Source of the DNA: Alphaproteobacteria bacterium
GTDB lineage: Bacteria > Pseudomonadota > Alphaproteobacteria > UBA6615
Direction of reading: 5' to 3'
Length of the DNA: 64,000 nt
NCBI GenBank assembly: GCA_009691025.1
Contig: SHWB01000005.1
Span: forward strand, 1-64,000
Shown here piece after piece: positions 47,071 through 56,293 of this stretch (positions within the stretch are counted from its first letter, which is position 1; every line of letters begins with the position of its first letter). Both the position numbers and the translations under genes were made by a program. The notes beneath the pieces are model-generated. The model was given only the letters and a program-made list of their open reading frames with translations. It was not told the origin of the DNA and did not search any database.

Positions 47071-47777
47071 GCCGCCGCCTGGTGGATGCGGCCGTCCACG
47101 ATATGAACGGTGCGGTCGCAGCGCGCGGCAACCGCTTCGTCATGGGTGACGAGGACGAGGGTCGTGCCGTGCGCGGCCGCCAGTGCGAACAGCGTGTCCA
47201 TCACCTGCTCACCGGTCGCGCGGTCGAGATTGCCGGTCGGCTCGTCTGCGAGCAGCAGGGCCGGCTGCGGCGCGAAGGCGCGGGCGACGGCGACGCGCTG
47301 CTGCTCGCCGCCGGAAAGCTGCCCGGGATAGTGGCCGCTTCGCGCGGCGAGGCCCACGGATGCCAGGCATTCGGCGGCGCGCGCGAAGGCATCGCCACGA
47401 CCGGCCAGTTCCAGCGGCACCGCGACATTCTCCAGCGCCGACATGGTGGGTACAAGGTAGAAGGACTGGAAGACGATGCCGATGCGTCCGCGCCGCAGCA
47501 CCGCCAGTCCATCCTCGTCGAGGCCGGCGAAATCGGCGCCGGCGACGGCAACTTCGCCCGCGCTCGCGCGTTCCAGTCCGGCCATGACCATCAGCAGCGT
47601 CGTCTTGCCGGAGCCCGAGGGACCGACGATCGCTAGCCTTTCGCCCCGCGCGACCTCCAGGTCGACGCCCCGCAACACATTGACCGGACCGGCCGGACCT
47701 GCCAGATCGAGCCGGACATCGGCAAGGCGCACGATGTAACCGTCCGGCGTTGCCGGGGGCGGGGGAGGCGACGCCAT
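47067..47777 (-). CDS. ybbA: ABC transporter ATP-binding protein (YbbA-like)
   Basis: The 236-aa ATPase has Walker A GPSGSGKTT, Q-loop FQSFYLVPTMSALENV, signature LSGGEQQ, Walker B LLLADEPTGNLD and the H-loop His in VTHDE, the MacB/LolD/YbbA subclass. The start at 47777 (MASPPPPP) is chosen as nearest to the domain; a longer N-terminus to 47900 would overlap tesA and is unlikely. It forms a complex with the permease downstream. Confidence 0.88.
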   Translation of the reverse strand: MASPPPPPATPDGYIVRLADVRLDLAGPAGPVNVLRGVDLEVARGERLAIVGPSGSGKTTLLMVMAGLERASAGEVAVAGADFAGLDEDGLAVLRRGRIGIVFQSFYLVPTMSALENVAVPLELAGRGDAFARAAECLASVGLAARSGHYPGQLSGGEQQRVAVARAFAPQPALLLADEPTGNLDRATGEQVMDTLFALAAAHGTTLVLVTHDEAVAARCDRTVHIVDGRIHQAAA

Positions 47778-47894
47778 GCGGGTGTCTCCGGCGGGGGCGG
47801 GGGTGCCAAGCCCATATGGGCCGGGCGGCGACGGTGTCAACGCGGATGCCGGGCCGGGGGCGGGAATGGCATCATCCCGCGCGGAGTAATCAGG

Positions 47895-48584
47895 ATGCAT
47901 GATCCCGAATCCTGTTCAGCGATACGGCCAAACTATGGCGCAGTCCGCCTGGCCCTCGTCGCTCTGTTGTCGCTGATGGCGCTCACTGTCGCGCCGCCTG
48001 CGCGGGCGGCGGGCGAGACCGTCATCGTCGCTTTCGGCGACAGTCTCGTCGCCGGCTGGGGCCTGTCGGCGGACGAGTCGTTTCCGCGCCAGCTCGAAGC
48101 GGCGCTCGTCGCGCGGGGCGTCGCGGCCCGCGTCGTCGATGCGGGCGTCTCGGGCGAGACGACGGCAGGCGGTCGTGCACGCCTCGACTGGACGTTCGAC
48201 GGTCATCCCGATGCTGCGCTCGCCATTCTCGAACTGGGGGCCAATGACGGCCCGCTACGCGGCCTCGACCCGGCCCGGACCGAGGCCAATCTCGACGCCA
48301 TGCTGGCTGCCTTGATGCGGCGCGACATCCCGGTCCTGCTCGCCGGCATGCGCGCACCGCCGAACCTCGGGGCCGACTATGTCGCGGCCTTCGATGCTAT
48401 CTATCCGCGCCTTGCCGCGCGCCATGGCGTCATGCTCTATCCCTTCTTCCTCGACGGGGTCGCCGCCGTGCCGCGGCTCAACCAGGCCGACGGCATCCAC
48501 CCCAATGCCGATGGAGTCGCCGTGATCGTCGAGCGTATCCTGCCCTTCGTCCTGCGGGCGCTCGCTCGGGCCGGGCGGGGCTGA
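47895..48584 (+). CDS. tesA: Periplasmic GDSL-family esterase/lysophospholipase, TesA-like
   Basis: The 229-aa protein starts with a signal peptide (hydrophobic VRLALVALLSLMALTVA, AxA site at ARA). The mature part has block I FGDSLVAGWG (Ser), Gly in GVSGETTAGG, Asn in GANDG, and the DGIHPN motif (Asp and His), so it is an SGNH hydrolase with thioesterase/arylesterase activity expected. It is divergent from ybbA as in E. coli. Confidence 0.9.
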   Translation: MHDPESCSAIRPNYGAVRLALVALLSLMALTVAPPARAAGETVIVAFGDSLVAGWGLSADESFPRQLEAALVARGVAARVVDAGVSGETTAGGRARLDWTFDGHPDAALAILELGANDGPLRGLDPARTEANLDAMLAALMRRDIPVLLAGMRAPPNLGADYVAAFDAIYPRLAARHGVMLYPFFLDGVAAVPRLNQADGIHPNADGVAVIVERILPFVLRALARAGRG

Positions 48585-48592
48585 GGCCCGCC

Positions 48593-49711
48593 ATGAGCGG
48601 TTTCCGCAGCGCGCACGCGGCTGGCGAGGTCGGTACGGAATGGTACCTGCTCGCCGGCGAATGCCTCGCCCAGCTCGGCGAGGGGCGCGCCAGTCTGGCC
48701 TTCCTCTACGTCTCCGAGCCGCTGGCGCGCATGTTCGGCGACATCGCCGCCTTCCTGCGACAGCGCACCGGCATCCCGCATTGGGTCGGAGCCCTCGGTC
48801 CCGGCGTTTGCGCCACCGGCGCGGAATATGTCGGGCGGTCGGCCATCGTAGTTCTCGCCTGCGATCTGCCGGAAGATTCCTTCCGCATGCTGCCCGCCGG
48901 AACTGGCCCGGCGACGATCGAGCGCGCCGGGCTTGGTCCGTGGCTCGCGGCCCATGCGCCTCCGCTCGGCGTCATTCACGCCGATCCGACCGGCAACGCG
49001 CCACAGGATTTGGTGCGCAGCCTCGCCGAGGCAACCGGCGCCTTCCTCGTCGGCGGGCTGACGACAGCGACGCCCGGCCCGGCCCATATCGCCGATGCGC
49101 TGGCTTCCGGCGGAGCCTCGGGCGTCCTGCTCGGCGCCGAGGTGAGGGTGGCGACGGGGCTGAGCCAGGGCTGTTCGCCCATTGGCACGGTCCATACCGT
49201 GACGGCGATGGACGGCCAGGTCGTCGGAGCACTCGACGGGCGGCGGGCGGTGGAGGTGTTCCGCGAGGACATCGGAGAGCTGCTGGCGCGCGATCCGGCG
49301 CGCGCGGCCGGCTATATCCACGCGGCATTGCCGGTCGCCGGTTCGGACACCGGCGACTACCTCGTGCGCAACCTCGTGGGGATCGACGAGAAGCAGGGCT
49401 GGCTCTCCATTGCCGCGCCTCTCGCCACCGGCGACCGCGTGATGTTCGTGCGCCGCGACCCCGCCGCGGCGCTGGCCGACTTCCGGCGCATGCTGGACGA
49501 TCTGCGCCGCCGCGTCGACGGCACGCCGAAGGCCGGGCTCTACCATTCCTGCATCGCGCGCGGTCCCAACCAGTTCGGGCCCGACGCCGTCGAGCTCGGC
49601 ATGATCCGCGAGGCCTTCGGCGACTTTTCGCTTGTCGGCTTCTTCGGCAATGGCGAGATTTCGCGCGATCGGCTGTATACCTACACGGGCGTGCTGACCC
49701 TGTTCGTGTGA
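48593..49711 (+). CDS. FIST sensory domain protein
   Basis: The 372-aa cytoplasmic protein has FIST_N (LAFLYVSEPLARMFGDIAAFL, WVGALGPGVCATG) and FIST_C (GIDEKQGWLSIAAPL, CIARGPNQFG, FGDFSLVGFFGNGEI). FIST domains are predicted small-ligand sensors, often of amino acids. No linked signalling domain is fused here. It lies 8 bases after tesA and 11 bases before the ThpR frame. Confidence 0.85.
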   Translation: MSGFRSAHAAGEVGTEWYLLAGECLAQLGEGRASLAFLYVSEPLARMFGDIAAFLRQRTGIPHWVGALGPGVCATGAEYVGRSAIVVLACDLPEDSFRMLPAGTGPATIERAGLGPWLAAHAPPLGVIHADPTGNAPQDLVRSLAEATGAFLVGGLTTATPGPAHIADALASGGASGVLLGAEVRVATGLSQGCSPIGTVHTVTAMDGQVVGALDGRRAVEVFREDIGELLARDPARAAGYIHAALPVAGSDTGDYLVRNLVGIDEKQGWLSIAAPLATGDRVMFVRRDPAAALADFRRMLDDLRRRVDGTPKAGLYHSCIARGPNQFGPDAVELGMIREAFGDFSLVGFFGNGEISRDRLYTYTGVLTLFV

Positions 49712-49722
49712 GGGAGGCGAAG

Positions 49723-50334
49723 GTGATAAGCCTGTTCATCGGCCTCGTGCTTCCCGACCCCCTGCGCGAGACCGTCGCCGATCTGCACGCGCCGATCCCT
49801 GGCGCGCGCTGGGTGCCGCGGGAAAACCTGCACCTCACGCTGCATTTCATCGGCGAGGTCGACGCACACAGCGCCGCCGATATCGACATCGCGCTGGGCC
49901 ATGTGGATGCGGCGGCCTTCGCGCTGCAGGTCTAAGGTATTGGGCAGTTCGCCTCGCGCGGTCGCGTGCGTGCGCTGTGGGCCGGCGTCGCCCGCAACAT
50001 ATCTATGGAGCACCTGCAGGCACGGGTAGAGACGGCATGCCGCCGCCGCGGTCATGGCGGCGACGGACGCCGTTTTCTGCCGCATATAACCTTGGCCCGT
50101 TGTCCATAACTGCCGGAGATGCGCGTGGCGCCGTTCTTCGCCGCGCATCGCGGCTTCGCCGTCGTGGCGGTCGAGATCGAATCCTACGCGCTTTTTTCCT
50201 CGGCTCTTGGCAGCGGCGGCCCGCGCTATCGCGTCGAAGCGAGCAACCCGCTGGAGGGCGGCGCCAGCCGCTGGGAAGAGTTGGCCGCCGAATGGTCGCG
50301 CGAGGAGGAGGCTGGCGGAGAAAGTGGGCGCTAG
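49723..50334 (+). CDS. thpR: RNA 2',3'-cyclic phosphodiesterase (ThpR/2H phosphoesterase) with two in-frame TAA codons
   Basis: GTG start after GAGGGAGGCGAA; 203 codons to TAG in one frame with no indel. Both catalytic HxTx motifs are intact (HLTLHF near residue 43, HITLAR near residue 124). TAA at 49933-35 lies in FALQV*GIGQFASRG and TAA at 50107-09 in ARCP*LPEMRV; Glu fits both. The enzyme opens 2',3'-cyclic phosphates and ligates 2'-5' RNA. With the stops read as termination the product would lose its second HxTx motif and be inactive. Confidence 0.68.
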
Positions 50335-50411
50335 CGCCCATTTCCTCGCCCGGGCCGGCGCGCTAGGCTCGCCCACCGCAACGAGGCGGGCGACGCACCG
50401 GTCCCACGGGG

Positions 50412-51161
50412 ATGATCGACTTAGACAGGCTTTCACCCGACGCCACGATCGTCGTGCTCACGGGCGCCGGCATTTCGCGCGCATCGGGCCTCGCCACGTT
50501 CCGCGACGCCGTCAGCATCTGGGCCACTGTGTCGATCGAGGAGGTGGCGACGCCGGCCGCCTTCGCGCGCAATCCCGCGCGGGTGCATGGCTTCTACAAC
50601 GCCCGGCGGCGGCAGATGCTCGACCCGTCGGTGCAGCCCAATGCCGCGCACTGCACGCTGGCCGTGCTGTAATCGTTCTGGCCAGGTGAGGTCGACGTAG
50701 TCACGCAGAACATCGACGATCTGCACGAGCGCGGCGGCACGGCGGCGCCGGTCCACATGCATGGCGAGCTGTGGCGGTCGCTCTGCGCGCTGTGCGGCGA
50801 TGTGCGCGAGAACCGCGCCGACCTGTCGACCGGTCTCGTCTGCGGCGCCTGCGGCGAGGCCGGGAGCATGCGCCCGAACGTCGTCTGGTTTCACGAGATA
50901 CCTTATCACATGGATCGTATCGAGCGGCTGCTGGCGCGGTGCGGCCTGTTCGTGTCGATCGGCACCTCGGGCAATGTCTACCCCGCCGCCGGCTTCGTGC
51001 AGCAAGCCCGCTTCCGCGCCGGCGCCCGGGCGGTCGAACTCAACCTCGAACCGTCGGAGGGGGTCGGCCTGTTCCACGCGGCCCGGCACGGGCCAGCTAC
51101 GGTAGTCGTACCCGAGTTCGTCGACGCCTTGCGCCTGCGGGCGATGGCCCATGCCCGCTGA
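50412..51161 (+). CDS. cobB: Sirtuin-family NAD-dependent deacylase (CobB-like) with one in-frame TAA
   Basis: 249 codons in one frame. Motifs are GAGISRASGLATFRD (NAD binding), TQNIDDLHERG, the catalytic His in MHGELW, and the four zinc Cys (CALC, CGAC), ending EFVDALR. TAA at 50670-72 falls in LAVL*SFWPGEV, where class III sirtuins read LxxLE, so Glu is expected. Apart from this codon the gene looks functional. It overlaps the next gene by 11 bases. Confidence 0.72.
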
Positions 51162-51748
51162 TTCCGCCCTCCGCGCGCTCGCGCATGTGGTGAACGAGGC
51201 GCGCGCCTGCGGGTTGTACGCTCCGCATTTGCCTCTGGGACCGCGCCCCGCACTACGGGCCAGCGCCACAGCGCGCCTGCTGATCGTCGGCCAGGCGCCT
51301 GGAATCCGCGTCCACGAGACCGGCGTTCCGTGGAACGACGCCTCCGGCAAGCGCCTGCGCGAATGGCAGGCCGTCGACGAGGCGTCGTTCTACGACGAGT
51401 GCCAGGTGGCGATCGTGCCGATCGGCCTGTGCTATTCGGGCGTGCTGCCGAAGGGCGGCGACAAGCCGCCGAGGCCGGAATGCGCGCCGACCTGGCACCG
51501 CCGGCTGCGCGCGCTGATGCCGCAGATCGAACTGACGTTGCTGGTCGGCAGCTACGCCCAGGCCTGGTATCTCGGGGAACGGCGCAAGGCCACTCTGACC
51601 GAGACCGTCGCCGGCTGGCGCGAGTATCTACCCCTTTGTGCCGATGCCGCACCCGTCCTGGCGCACCACCGGGTGGCAGCGCCGCAATGCGTGGTTCGAC
51701 GAGGATTTCCTGCCGGCGGTGCGTGGCCGCGTCGCTGCGCTGCTGTAA
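51151..51748 (+). pseudogene. Uracil-DNA glycosylase superfamily protein, frameshifted near the C-terminus
   Basis: The N-terminal 160 codons read VGQAPGIRVHETGVPWNDASG, YDECQVAIVPIGLCYSG and LLVGSYAQAWYLG, a UDG-superfamily fold. At about 51,632 (CTACCCCTTTGTG) the frame shifts; the correct frame continues VPMPHPSWRTTGW and ends VRGRVAALL at TAA 51746. The track ORF to 51858 is the shifted tail. The PHPSWR motif is the family's C-terminal active-site segment, so the frameshift matters. One homopolymer indel could be a sequencing error. Confidence 0.65.
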
Positions 51749-51908
51749 CGCTTCCAGGAATTCCGGCCGGCCTGCGCGACTCGGTCGTAGAAAGCGACCG
51801 CGCCCGCCTTTGGGGGGGCGGGCGCGGCCGATTGCGCGGCGGAGAGCGGTACCGGTAGAAGCCGCAGCGACCGGGGAGGAGGTCGGTGCCGCGGCGGACG
51901 GGCGGTGC

Positions 51909-52076
51909 TTACTCCGCCGCTGCGCCGACGGGGCCGACATGGGCCTTTTTTGTCTGCCGCGAGGCGAAGAGCCAGGCCCACAGGGCGGCAATGGACTGCC
52001 GCATCAGGCGGGCCCGCTCGAGTTCGGCCTGACGGAGGATCTCCTGATCCGCGCTGGGCGAAAACTGGCGTGCCAT
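51909..52076 (-). CDS. Small helical protein (55 aa)
   Basis: It starts at ATG with a strong AAGGAGCAAG SD, reading MARQFSPSADQEILRQ, then an amphipathic/hydrophobic helix (SIAALWAWLFAS) and a short tail to TAA. Such small proteins with one amphipathic helix are common in alphaproteobacteria and often membrane-associated; no function is known to me. The AT-rich upstream region suggests its own promoter. Confidence 0.6.
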   Translation of the reverse strand: MARQFSPSADQEILRQAELERARLMRQSIAALWAWLFASRQTKKAHVGPVGAAAE

Positions 52077-52272
52077 GATCTTGCTCCTTGATAGGACGGC
52101 GCCGGACCGGATGCCAGACGCCCTTCTGTTGCAACGCACCATTTATGTAAGTATTGCTGACATATCAAGGGCGGATATGCCCTTCTGCTTTGCGTTTCAT
52201 GCAAATCTCTCTACTGAAATATATGGATAATTCTACGCAAAGGTCTTTTGTGCGACGCACAAAACGCGGGGC
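52077..52272. promoter_or_regulatory. AT-rich promoter region with a perfect palindrome
   Basis: This 196-base gap lies upstream of the small gene (minus) and downstream of ygfZ (minus). It is clearly AT-richer than its surroundings. On the minus strand TTGATA is followed 17 bases later by TAAATG, a possible promoter. At 52246-52264 is TTTTGTGCG-A-CGCACAAAA, a perfect 9-bp inverted repeat with a one-base centre, more like a protein operator than a terminator. A second, weaker one is AGGGCggatatGCCCT. Confidence 0.45.
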
Positions 52273-53166
52273 TCAGCTTTCGCGAGCGGCCATTGGCAAG
52301 GCGTCGGCCAGCAGGCGCGCCTCCCCGGCGCACAAGGACGATCCTGCCGTTCCGACCAGCGCGTCGAGCCGCAGCAAAGCGAGGCCGCGCCTCCCCGCGG
52401 CGCTGCGCATTTCGCCGATTTCGCGCCCGTCGAGCGTCACCGGCGTTCCCGGCGCGGGCACCGGCCCGTCGATCGCCACGCCGATCAGTCGGCGCTTGAG
52501 CAGGCCGCGATAACGCGTGCGCGCCGTGACCTCCTGGCCGATATAGCAGCCCTTGGCCCAGTCGATGCCGTCGAGGAGGTCGAAATTGGCCTCCAGCAGC
52601 ACCGATTTGTCGATTTCGAGGTCGCGGCTGCCATCGGGCACGGCATTGGCGAGCCGCAAACTGTCCCAGCCGGCGTGGTCGCCGCCGGTCAGCCCCGCCG
52701 CGGCCATCGCCGTATGAAGGCCACCGCGCGGCGCCAACACCCGTGTGCCGAGGCCCTCGCAGCGCGGGTCGTTGAAGGCGATGCCGCCGGCGAACGGGCT
52801 GGCGGCGCCGCGTCCGGCGGGCAAGCCCAGTGCGGCGGCGGCTCCGTCACCCCAGGCGGCGGCGACGGCAAAGGCAGGTTCGGGCGATACCTCCACCTGG
52901 GCGCGCAGGCGATAGCGCGACAGGCGCTGGGCCAGATCGGCACAGCGGGCGGCCTCGCCGTCGAGCAGGAGGGCGCCGTCGTGCTCGACGAGGAAGAATT
53001 CGTGCAGGAACTTGCCCTGCGGCGTCAGCAGGGCGCCCCAGGCGGCACGGGCGGGCCCGACCAGCTCGACATCCTGGGTGATAACGCGTTGCAGAAAGTC
53101 GCGCGCGTCCGGCCCGGCGACGCGTACCGCGCCACGACCGTCCAGCATCGTCCAGGTGCCGACCAT
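52273..53166 (-). CDS. ygfZ: YgfZ/GcvT-domain folate-binding protein
   Basis: The 297-aa protein has the YgfZ signature KGCYIGQEVTAR at about residue 208 with the conserved Cys, and a GcvT-like N-terminal domain (VRVAGPDARDFLQRVITQDV). It assists repair or synthesis of certain Fe-S enzymes using folate. The start at 53166 is the only suitable ATG. It is intact and uses TGA. Confidence 0.93.
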   Translation of the reverse strand: MVGTWTMLDGRGAVRVAGPDARDFLQRVITQDVELVGPARAAWGALLTPQGKFLHEFFLVEHDGALLLDGEAARCADLAQRLSRYRLRAQVEVSPEPAFAVAAAWGDGAAAALGLPAGRGAASPFAGGIAFNDPRCEGLGTRVLAPRGGLHTAMAAAGLTGGDHAGWDSLRLANAVPDGSRDLEIDKSVLLEANFDLLDGIDWAKGCYIGQEVTARTRYRGLLKRRLIGVAIDGPVPAPGTPVTLDGREIGEMRSAAGRRGLALLRLDALVGTAGSSLCAGEARLLADALPMAARES

Positions 53167-53293
53167 GGCGTCGTTCCGTCCTTCGGCGCCCGTTGCCGGC
53201 GTCCATTCCCCGAGATGGGGCGCGATGCCTCCGCCGACAACCTCCGGCGGAGGCTGGCGCCGTTACTTGGCCCATGAGTATAACGCCCCGGGC

Positions 53294-54262
53294 ATGCGCA
53301 TCCTTTTCATCGGACACACCCGCATCGGCGACGCGGTGCTGTCTTTCGGCCTCGTCGATCACCTCGCGCGCAGCGCGCCGGGGGCGCGGATCACCGTTGC
53401 CTGCGGTGCGCTGCCGGCGCCGCTGTTCGTGCGCGCGCCCGGTGTCGAGCGTGTCCTGCCGATCGTCAAGCGACCGCGCGGCCTGCACTGGCCGGCCCTC
53501 TGGCGTGCCGTCGTCGGCACGCACTGGGATCTCGTGGTGGATCTGCGCCGCTCGGCCATCCCGTACCTCGTGCGCCCGCGCCGCCGCGCCCGCCTGCCGG
53601 CGGCGGCGCTGGCCGACGAGCACCGCGTGGTGCAGATCGCCCGTACGCTGGGTCTCGGCGATGCGCCGCCCGCGCCGCGTCTGTGGACGAACGCCACCGA
53701 CGAGGCCGCAGCCGCCTGCCTTCTGCCGCCCGGTCCGCCGCTGCTAGGCATCGGCCCCACGGCCAACTGGCGCGGCAAGACCTGGCGCGCCGAACGCTTC
53801 GCCGAACTGGTGGCGCGCCTGACCGGGCCGCGCGGACCGCTGCCGGGCGGGCGCGTCGCGGTATTCGGCGCGCCGGCCGAACGCGCCGCCGCGGCGCCCG
53901 TTCTCGACGCCATCCCGGCGTCGCGTCGCGTCGATCTCGTGGGGGCGGTCGAGTTGCCGGTGGTCGCGGCGTGCTTTGCCCGCCTTGCCCTCTATGTCGG
54001 CAACGATTCGGGGCTGATGCACATGGCGGCGGCGGCGGGCGCGCCGACGCTCGGCCTGTTCGGGCCGAGCCGGACGGAGCATTACGCGCCATGGGGACCG
54101 CGCGCCGCCTGGGTCGGCACGAGCCTGGGCTATGACGATCTGGTCGGCGGGCCGGGCTACGACCATCGCGCCACCGACACGCTGATGGATTCTCTGACGG
54201 TCGACGCGGCCGAGGCGGCGACGCTGTCGCTGTGGCGCCGCATCCGGGGTGAAGCGGCATGA
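53294..54262 (+). CDS. Glycosyltransferase family 9 (heptosyltransferase-like)
   Basis: The 322-aa protein starts MRILFIGHTRIGDAVLS, typical of ADP-heptose:LPS heptosyltransferases, with IGPTANWRGKTWRAERF and YVGNDSGLMHMAAAAGAP, the donor-binding Asp/His segment. It probably adds heptose or a related sugar to the LPS core at the inner membrane face. The start at 53294 replaces the long track start. Overlap ATGA with the GT2 gene makes a three-gene glycosyltransferase operon. Confidence 0.9.
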   Translation: MRILFIGHTRIGDAVLSFGLVDHLARSAPGARITVACGALPAPLFVRAPGVERVLPIVKRPRGLHWPALWRAVVGTHWDLVVDLRRSAIPYLVRPRRRARLPAAALADEHRVVQIARTLGLGDAPPAPRLWTNATDEAAAACLLPPGPPLLGIGPTANWRGKTWRAERFAELVARLTGPRGPLPGGRVAVFGAPAERAAAAPVLDAIPASRRVDLVGAVELPVVAACFARLALYVGNDSGLMHMAAAAGAPTLGLFGPSRTEHYAPWGPRAAWVGTSLGYDDLVGGPGYDHRATDTLMDSLTVDAAEAATLSLWRRIRGEAA

Positions 54263-55053
54263 ACGGCACGCCTCGCCTGTCAGCTCTTGTCGTCGCGCGC
54301 AACGAGGAAGCGCAACTCGCCGAGTGTCTTGCGCCCCTCGCCTTCGCCGACGAGATCGTCGTCGTGCTCGACCGTACCACCGACGGTTCGGCCGCTATCG
54401 CCCGCGCGCATGGCGCGCGCCTCGTCGATGGCGGCTGGGAACTGGAAGGTCCGCGGCGCAATGCGGGCATCGCCGCCTGCGGCGGCGGCTGGATCCTCGA
54501 GGTCGATGCCGACGAGCGTGTGAGCGACGAACTCGCGCGCGAGGTGCGCGCGACGATCGCCAACGCGCCTTACGGCTACTTCCTCGTGCCGTTCGACAAT
54601 TATGTCGGCGACCGGCTGGTGCGCTATGGCTGGTGCGGTTCGTGGGGCGTGTCGGCGGCGATTCGGCTGTTCGCAAAGGATGCGGACAACGGACCGGCCA
54701 AGGTCATGGGGACCGAACGCGTCCACACCCGTCTCACGCTGAAGGGGCGGCAGGGTCGGCTGACGTCACGCATGATCCACTACGTCGACCGCGATATTTC
54801 CGACATGCTCGCCCGCCTCGACCGCTACACCACCGCGCGCGCGCAGGATCTTCGCGACTCGGGCGACATCGGCACGCTGGGGCGCAATGTCCGCCGCATG
54901 TTCACGCGCTTCTGGGCCTGCTACGTGCGCCGGAAGGGCTATCGCGAGGGCGCGTGGGGCGTGCTGATTGCACTGATGGCGGCGCTCTATCCCATCCTGT
55001 CGTATCTCAAGGCGCGTCTCGAGCCGGGCCGTACGCCGGGCGGCGGCGCGTGA
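54259..55053 (+). CDS. Glycosyltransferase family 2 (LPS core WaaE/KdtX-like)
   Basis: The 264-aa GT-A enzyme has LSALVVARNEEAQLAECL, DEIVVVLDRTTDGS, the DXD equivalent EVDADER and a C-terminal hydrophobic/basic part (VLIALMAALYPILSY) that may associate with membrane. This N-terminal pattern is that of beta-1,4-glucosyltransferases of the LPS inner core. It overlaps the GT4 gene by GTGA. Confidence 0.9.
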   Translation: MNGTPRLSALVVARNEEAQLAECLAPLAFADEIVVVLDRTTDGSAAIARAHGARLVDGGWELEGPRRNAGIAACGGGWILEVDADERVSDELAREVRATIANAPYGYFLVPFDNYVGDRLVRYGWCGSWGVSAAIRLFAKDADNGPAKVMGTERVHTRLTLKGRQGRLTSRMIHYVDRDISDMLARLDRYTTARAQDLRDSGDIGTLGRNVRRMFTRFWACYVRRKGYREGAWGVLIALMAALYPILSYLKARLEPGRTPGGGA

Positions 55054-56120
55054 AGCTGCTGCAGATCATGGCCGGCGCCAAAATGGGGGGCGCCGAGGCT
55101 TTCTTCGTGCGCCTTGCCGCCGCCTTTGCGCGGCGCGGCCTCGACCAGCACCTCGTCATCCGGCGCGACCCGGCGCGCGCCCGCGCCCTGCGCCGCACCG
55201 GCATCGCGCCGGTCGAACTGCCCTTCGGCAGCCGCATGGATTTCCGCACCCGCCCGGCGTTGCTGCGCGAGATCGAGCGCTACCGGCCCGACGTGGTGCT
55301 GGCCTGGATGAGCCGCGCCGCCTGGGCGACGCCGGCGGCGAAGCCGCCCGGCGCCTACACGCTCGTCGGCCGGCTCGGCGGCTACTACGATTTGCGCTAT
55401 TATCGGCATTGCGACCACCTCGTCGCCAACACAGATGACATCCGTCGCTGGATGATTGCAGCGTCGTGGCCATCCGATCGCGCCCATGTCCTGCCCAATT
55501 TCGTCGACCCGCCGGCGGCCGGGCCGGTCTCGCGCTTCGGCCTCGATACGCCGCTCGATGCCCCCCTGCTGGTCGCCGCCGGGCGGCTGCACGAGAACAA
55601 GGGCTTCGATGTGCTGCTGGACGCGCTGGCGACGCTGCCGGGCGTCTGGCTGTGGCTGGCCGGCGATGGGCTCGAGGGTGCGGCCCTGCACCGGCAGGCC
55701 GAGCGCCTCGGCATCGCCGGGCGCATCCGCTTCCTCGGCTGGCGCGACGATGTGCCGGCGCTGATGGCGGCCGGCGACGTCTATGTCTGCCCGTCGCGCC
55801 ACGAGCCGCTGGGCAATGTCGTGCTGGAGGCCTGGGCGGCCGGCCGGCCGGTGGTGGCCGCCGACGTCGCCGGGCCGGGCCGGCTGATCGAGGACGGGCG
55901 CACCGGGCTGCTGGTGCCGGCCGGGGATGCCGCGGCGCTGGCCGCCGCCATCGCCGACCTGCTGATGGACCGGCCGCGCGCCGCCGTCCTCGCCGCCGCC
56001 GGCAAGGCCGCCTGGGAACGCGACTACACCGAGGCCGTCGTCGTCGATCGCTGGCTGGCGTTCCTGGCCGCACTGGCGCGGCAGGGGGCATCGCTGGACG
56101 GCGCGAGGGCGAGCGGTTAA
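55050..56120 (+). CDS. Glycosyltransferase family 4
   Basis: The GTG start is coupled to the GT2 stop. The 356-aa GT-B enzyme has MAGAKMGGAEAFF (acceptor domain), AAGRLHENKGFDVLLDAL, and the E-x7-E-like segment PSRHEPLGNVVLEAWAAGRPVV. It probably extends LPS or capsule sugar. It ends with TAA, followed by a palindromic repeat. The protein is unusually rich in Ala from residue 280 on, but no break is seen. Confidence 0.9.
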   Translation: MKLLQIMAGAKMGGAEAFFVRLAAAFARRGLDQHLVIRRDPARARALRRTGIAPVELPFGSRMDFRTRPALLREIERYRPDVVLAWMSRAAWATPAAKPPGAYTLVGRLGGYYDLRYYRHCDHLVANTDDIRRWMIAASWPSDRAHVLPNFVDPPAAGPVSRFGLDTPLDAPLLVAAGRLHENKGFDVLLDALATLPGVWLWLAGDGLEGAALHRQAERLGIAGRIRFLGWRDDVPALMAAGDVYVCPSRHEPLGNVVLEAWAAGRPVVAADVAGPGRLIEDGRTGLLVPAGDAAALAAAIADLLMDRPRAAVLAAAGKAAWERDYTEAVVVDRWLAFLAALARQGASLDGARASG

Positions 56121-56167
56121 GGCTCAACTTACCGATCTGTCGTCCCGGCCAAGCGGCGCAGCCGCGC

Positions 56168-56233
56168 GAGCCGGGACCCATGAACACGGTCAGCGCCCGA
56201 GCTGGCACCGCCGGTGTTCATGGGCCCCGGCTC
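56168..56233. repeat. Palindromic intergenic element (inverted repeat)
   Basis: Arms GAGCCGGGACCCATGAACAC (56168-) and GGTGTTCATGGGCCCCGGCTC (-56233) are complementary apart from two positions, with a loop of about 20 bases. This matches the CCGGGxCCCATGAACACC type of intergenic element common in alphaproteobacteria. It lies between the GT4 stop and asnB and may act as a transcript-end structure. Confidence 0.65.
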
Positions 56234-56293
56234 TGCTCCCTTCGGACTCCGGCCGGTGCGACAATGTGTAGTGCAAGGGGCGGACGACACTGA

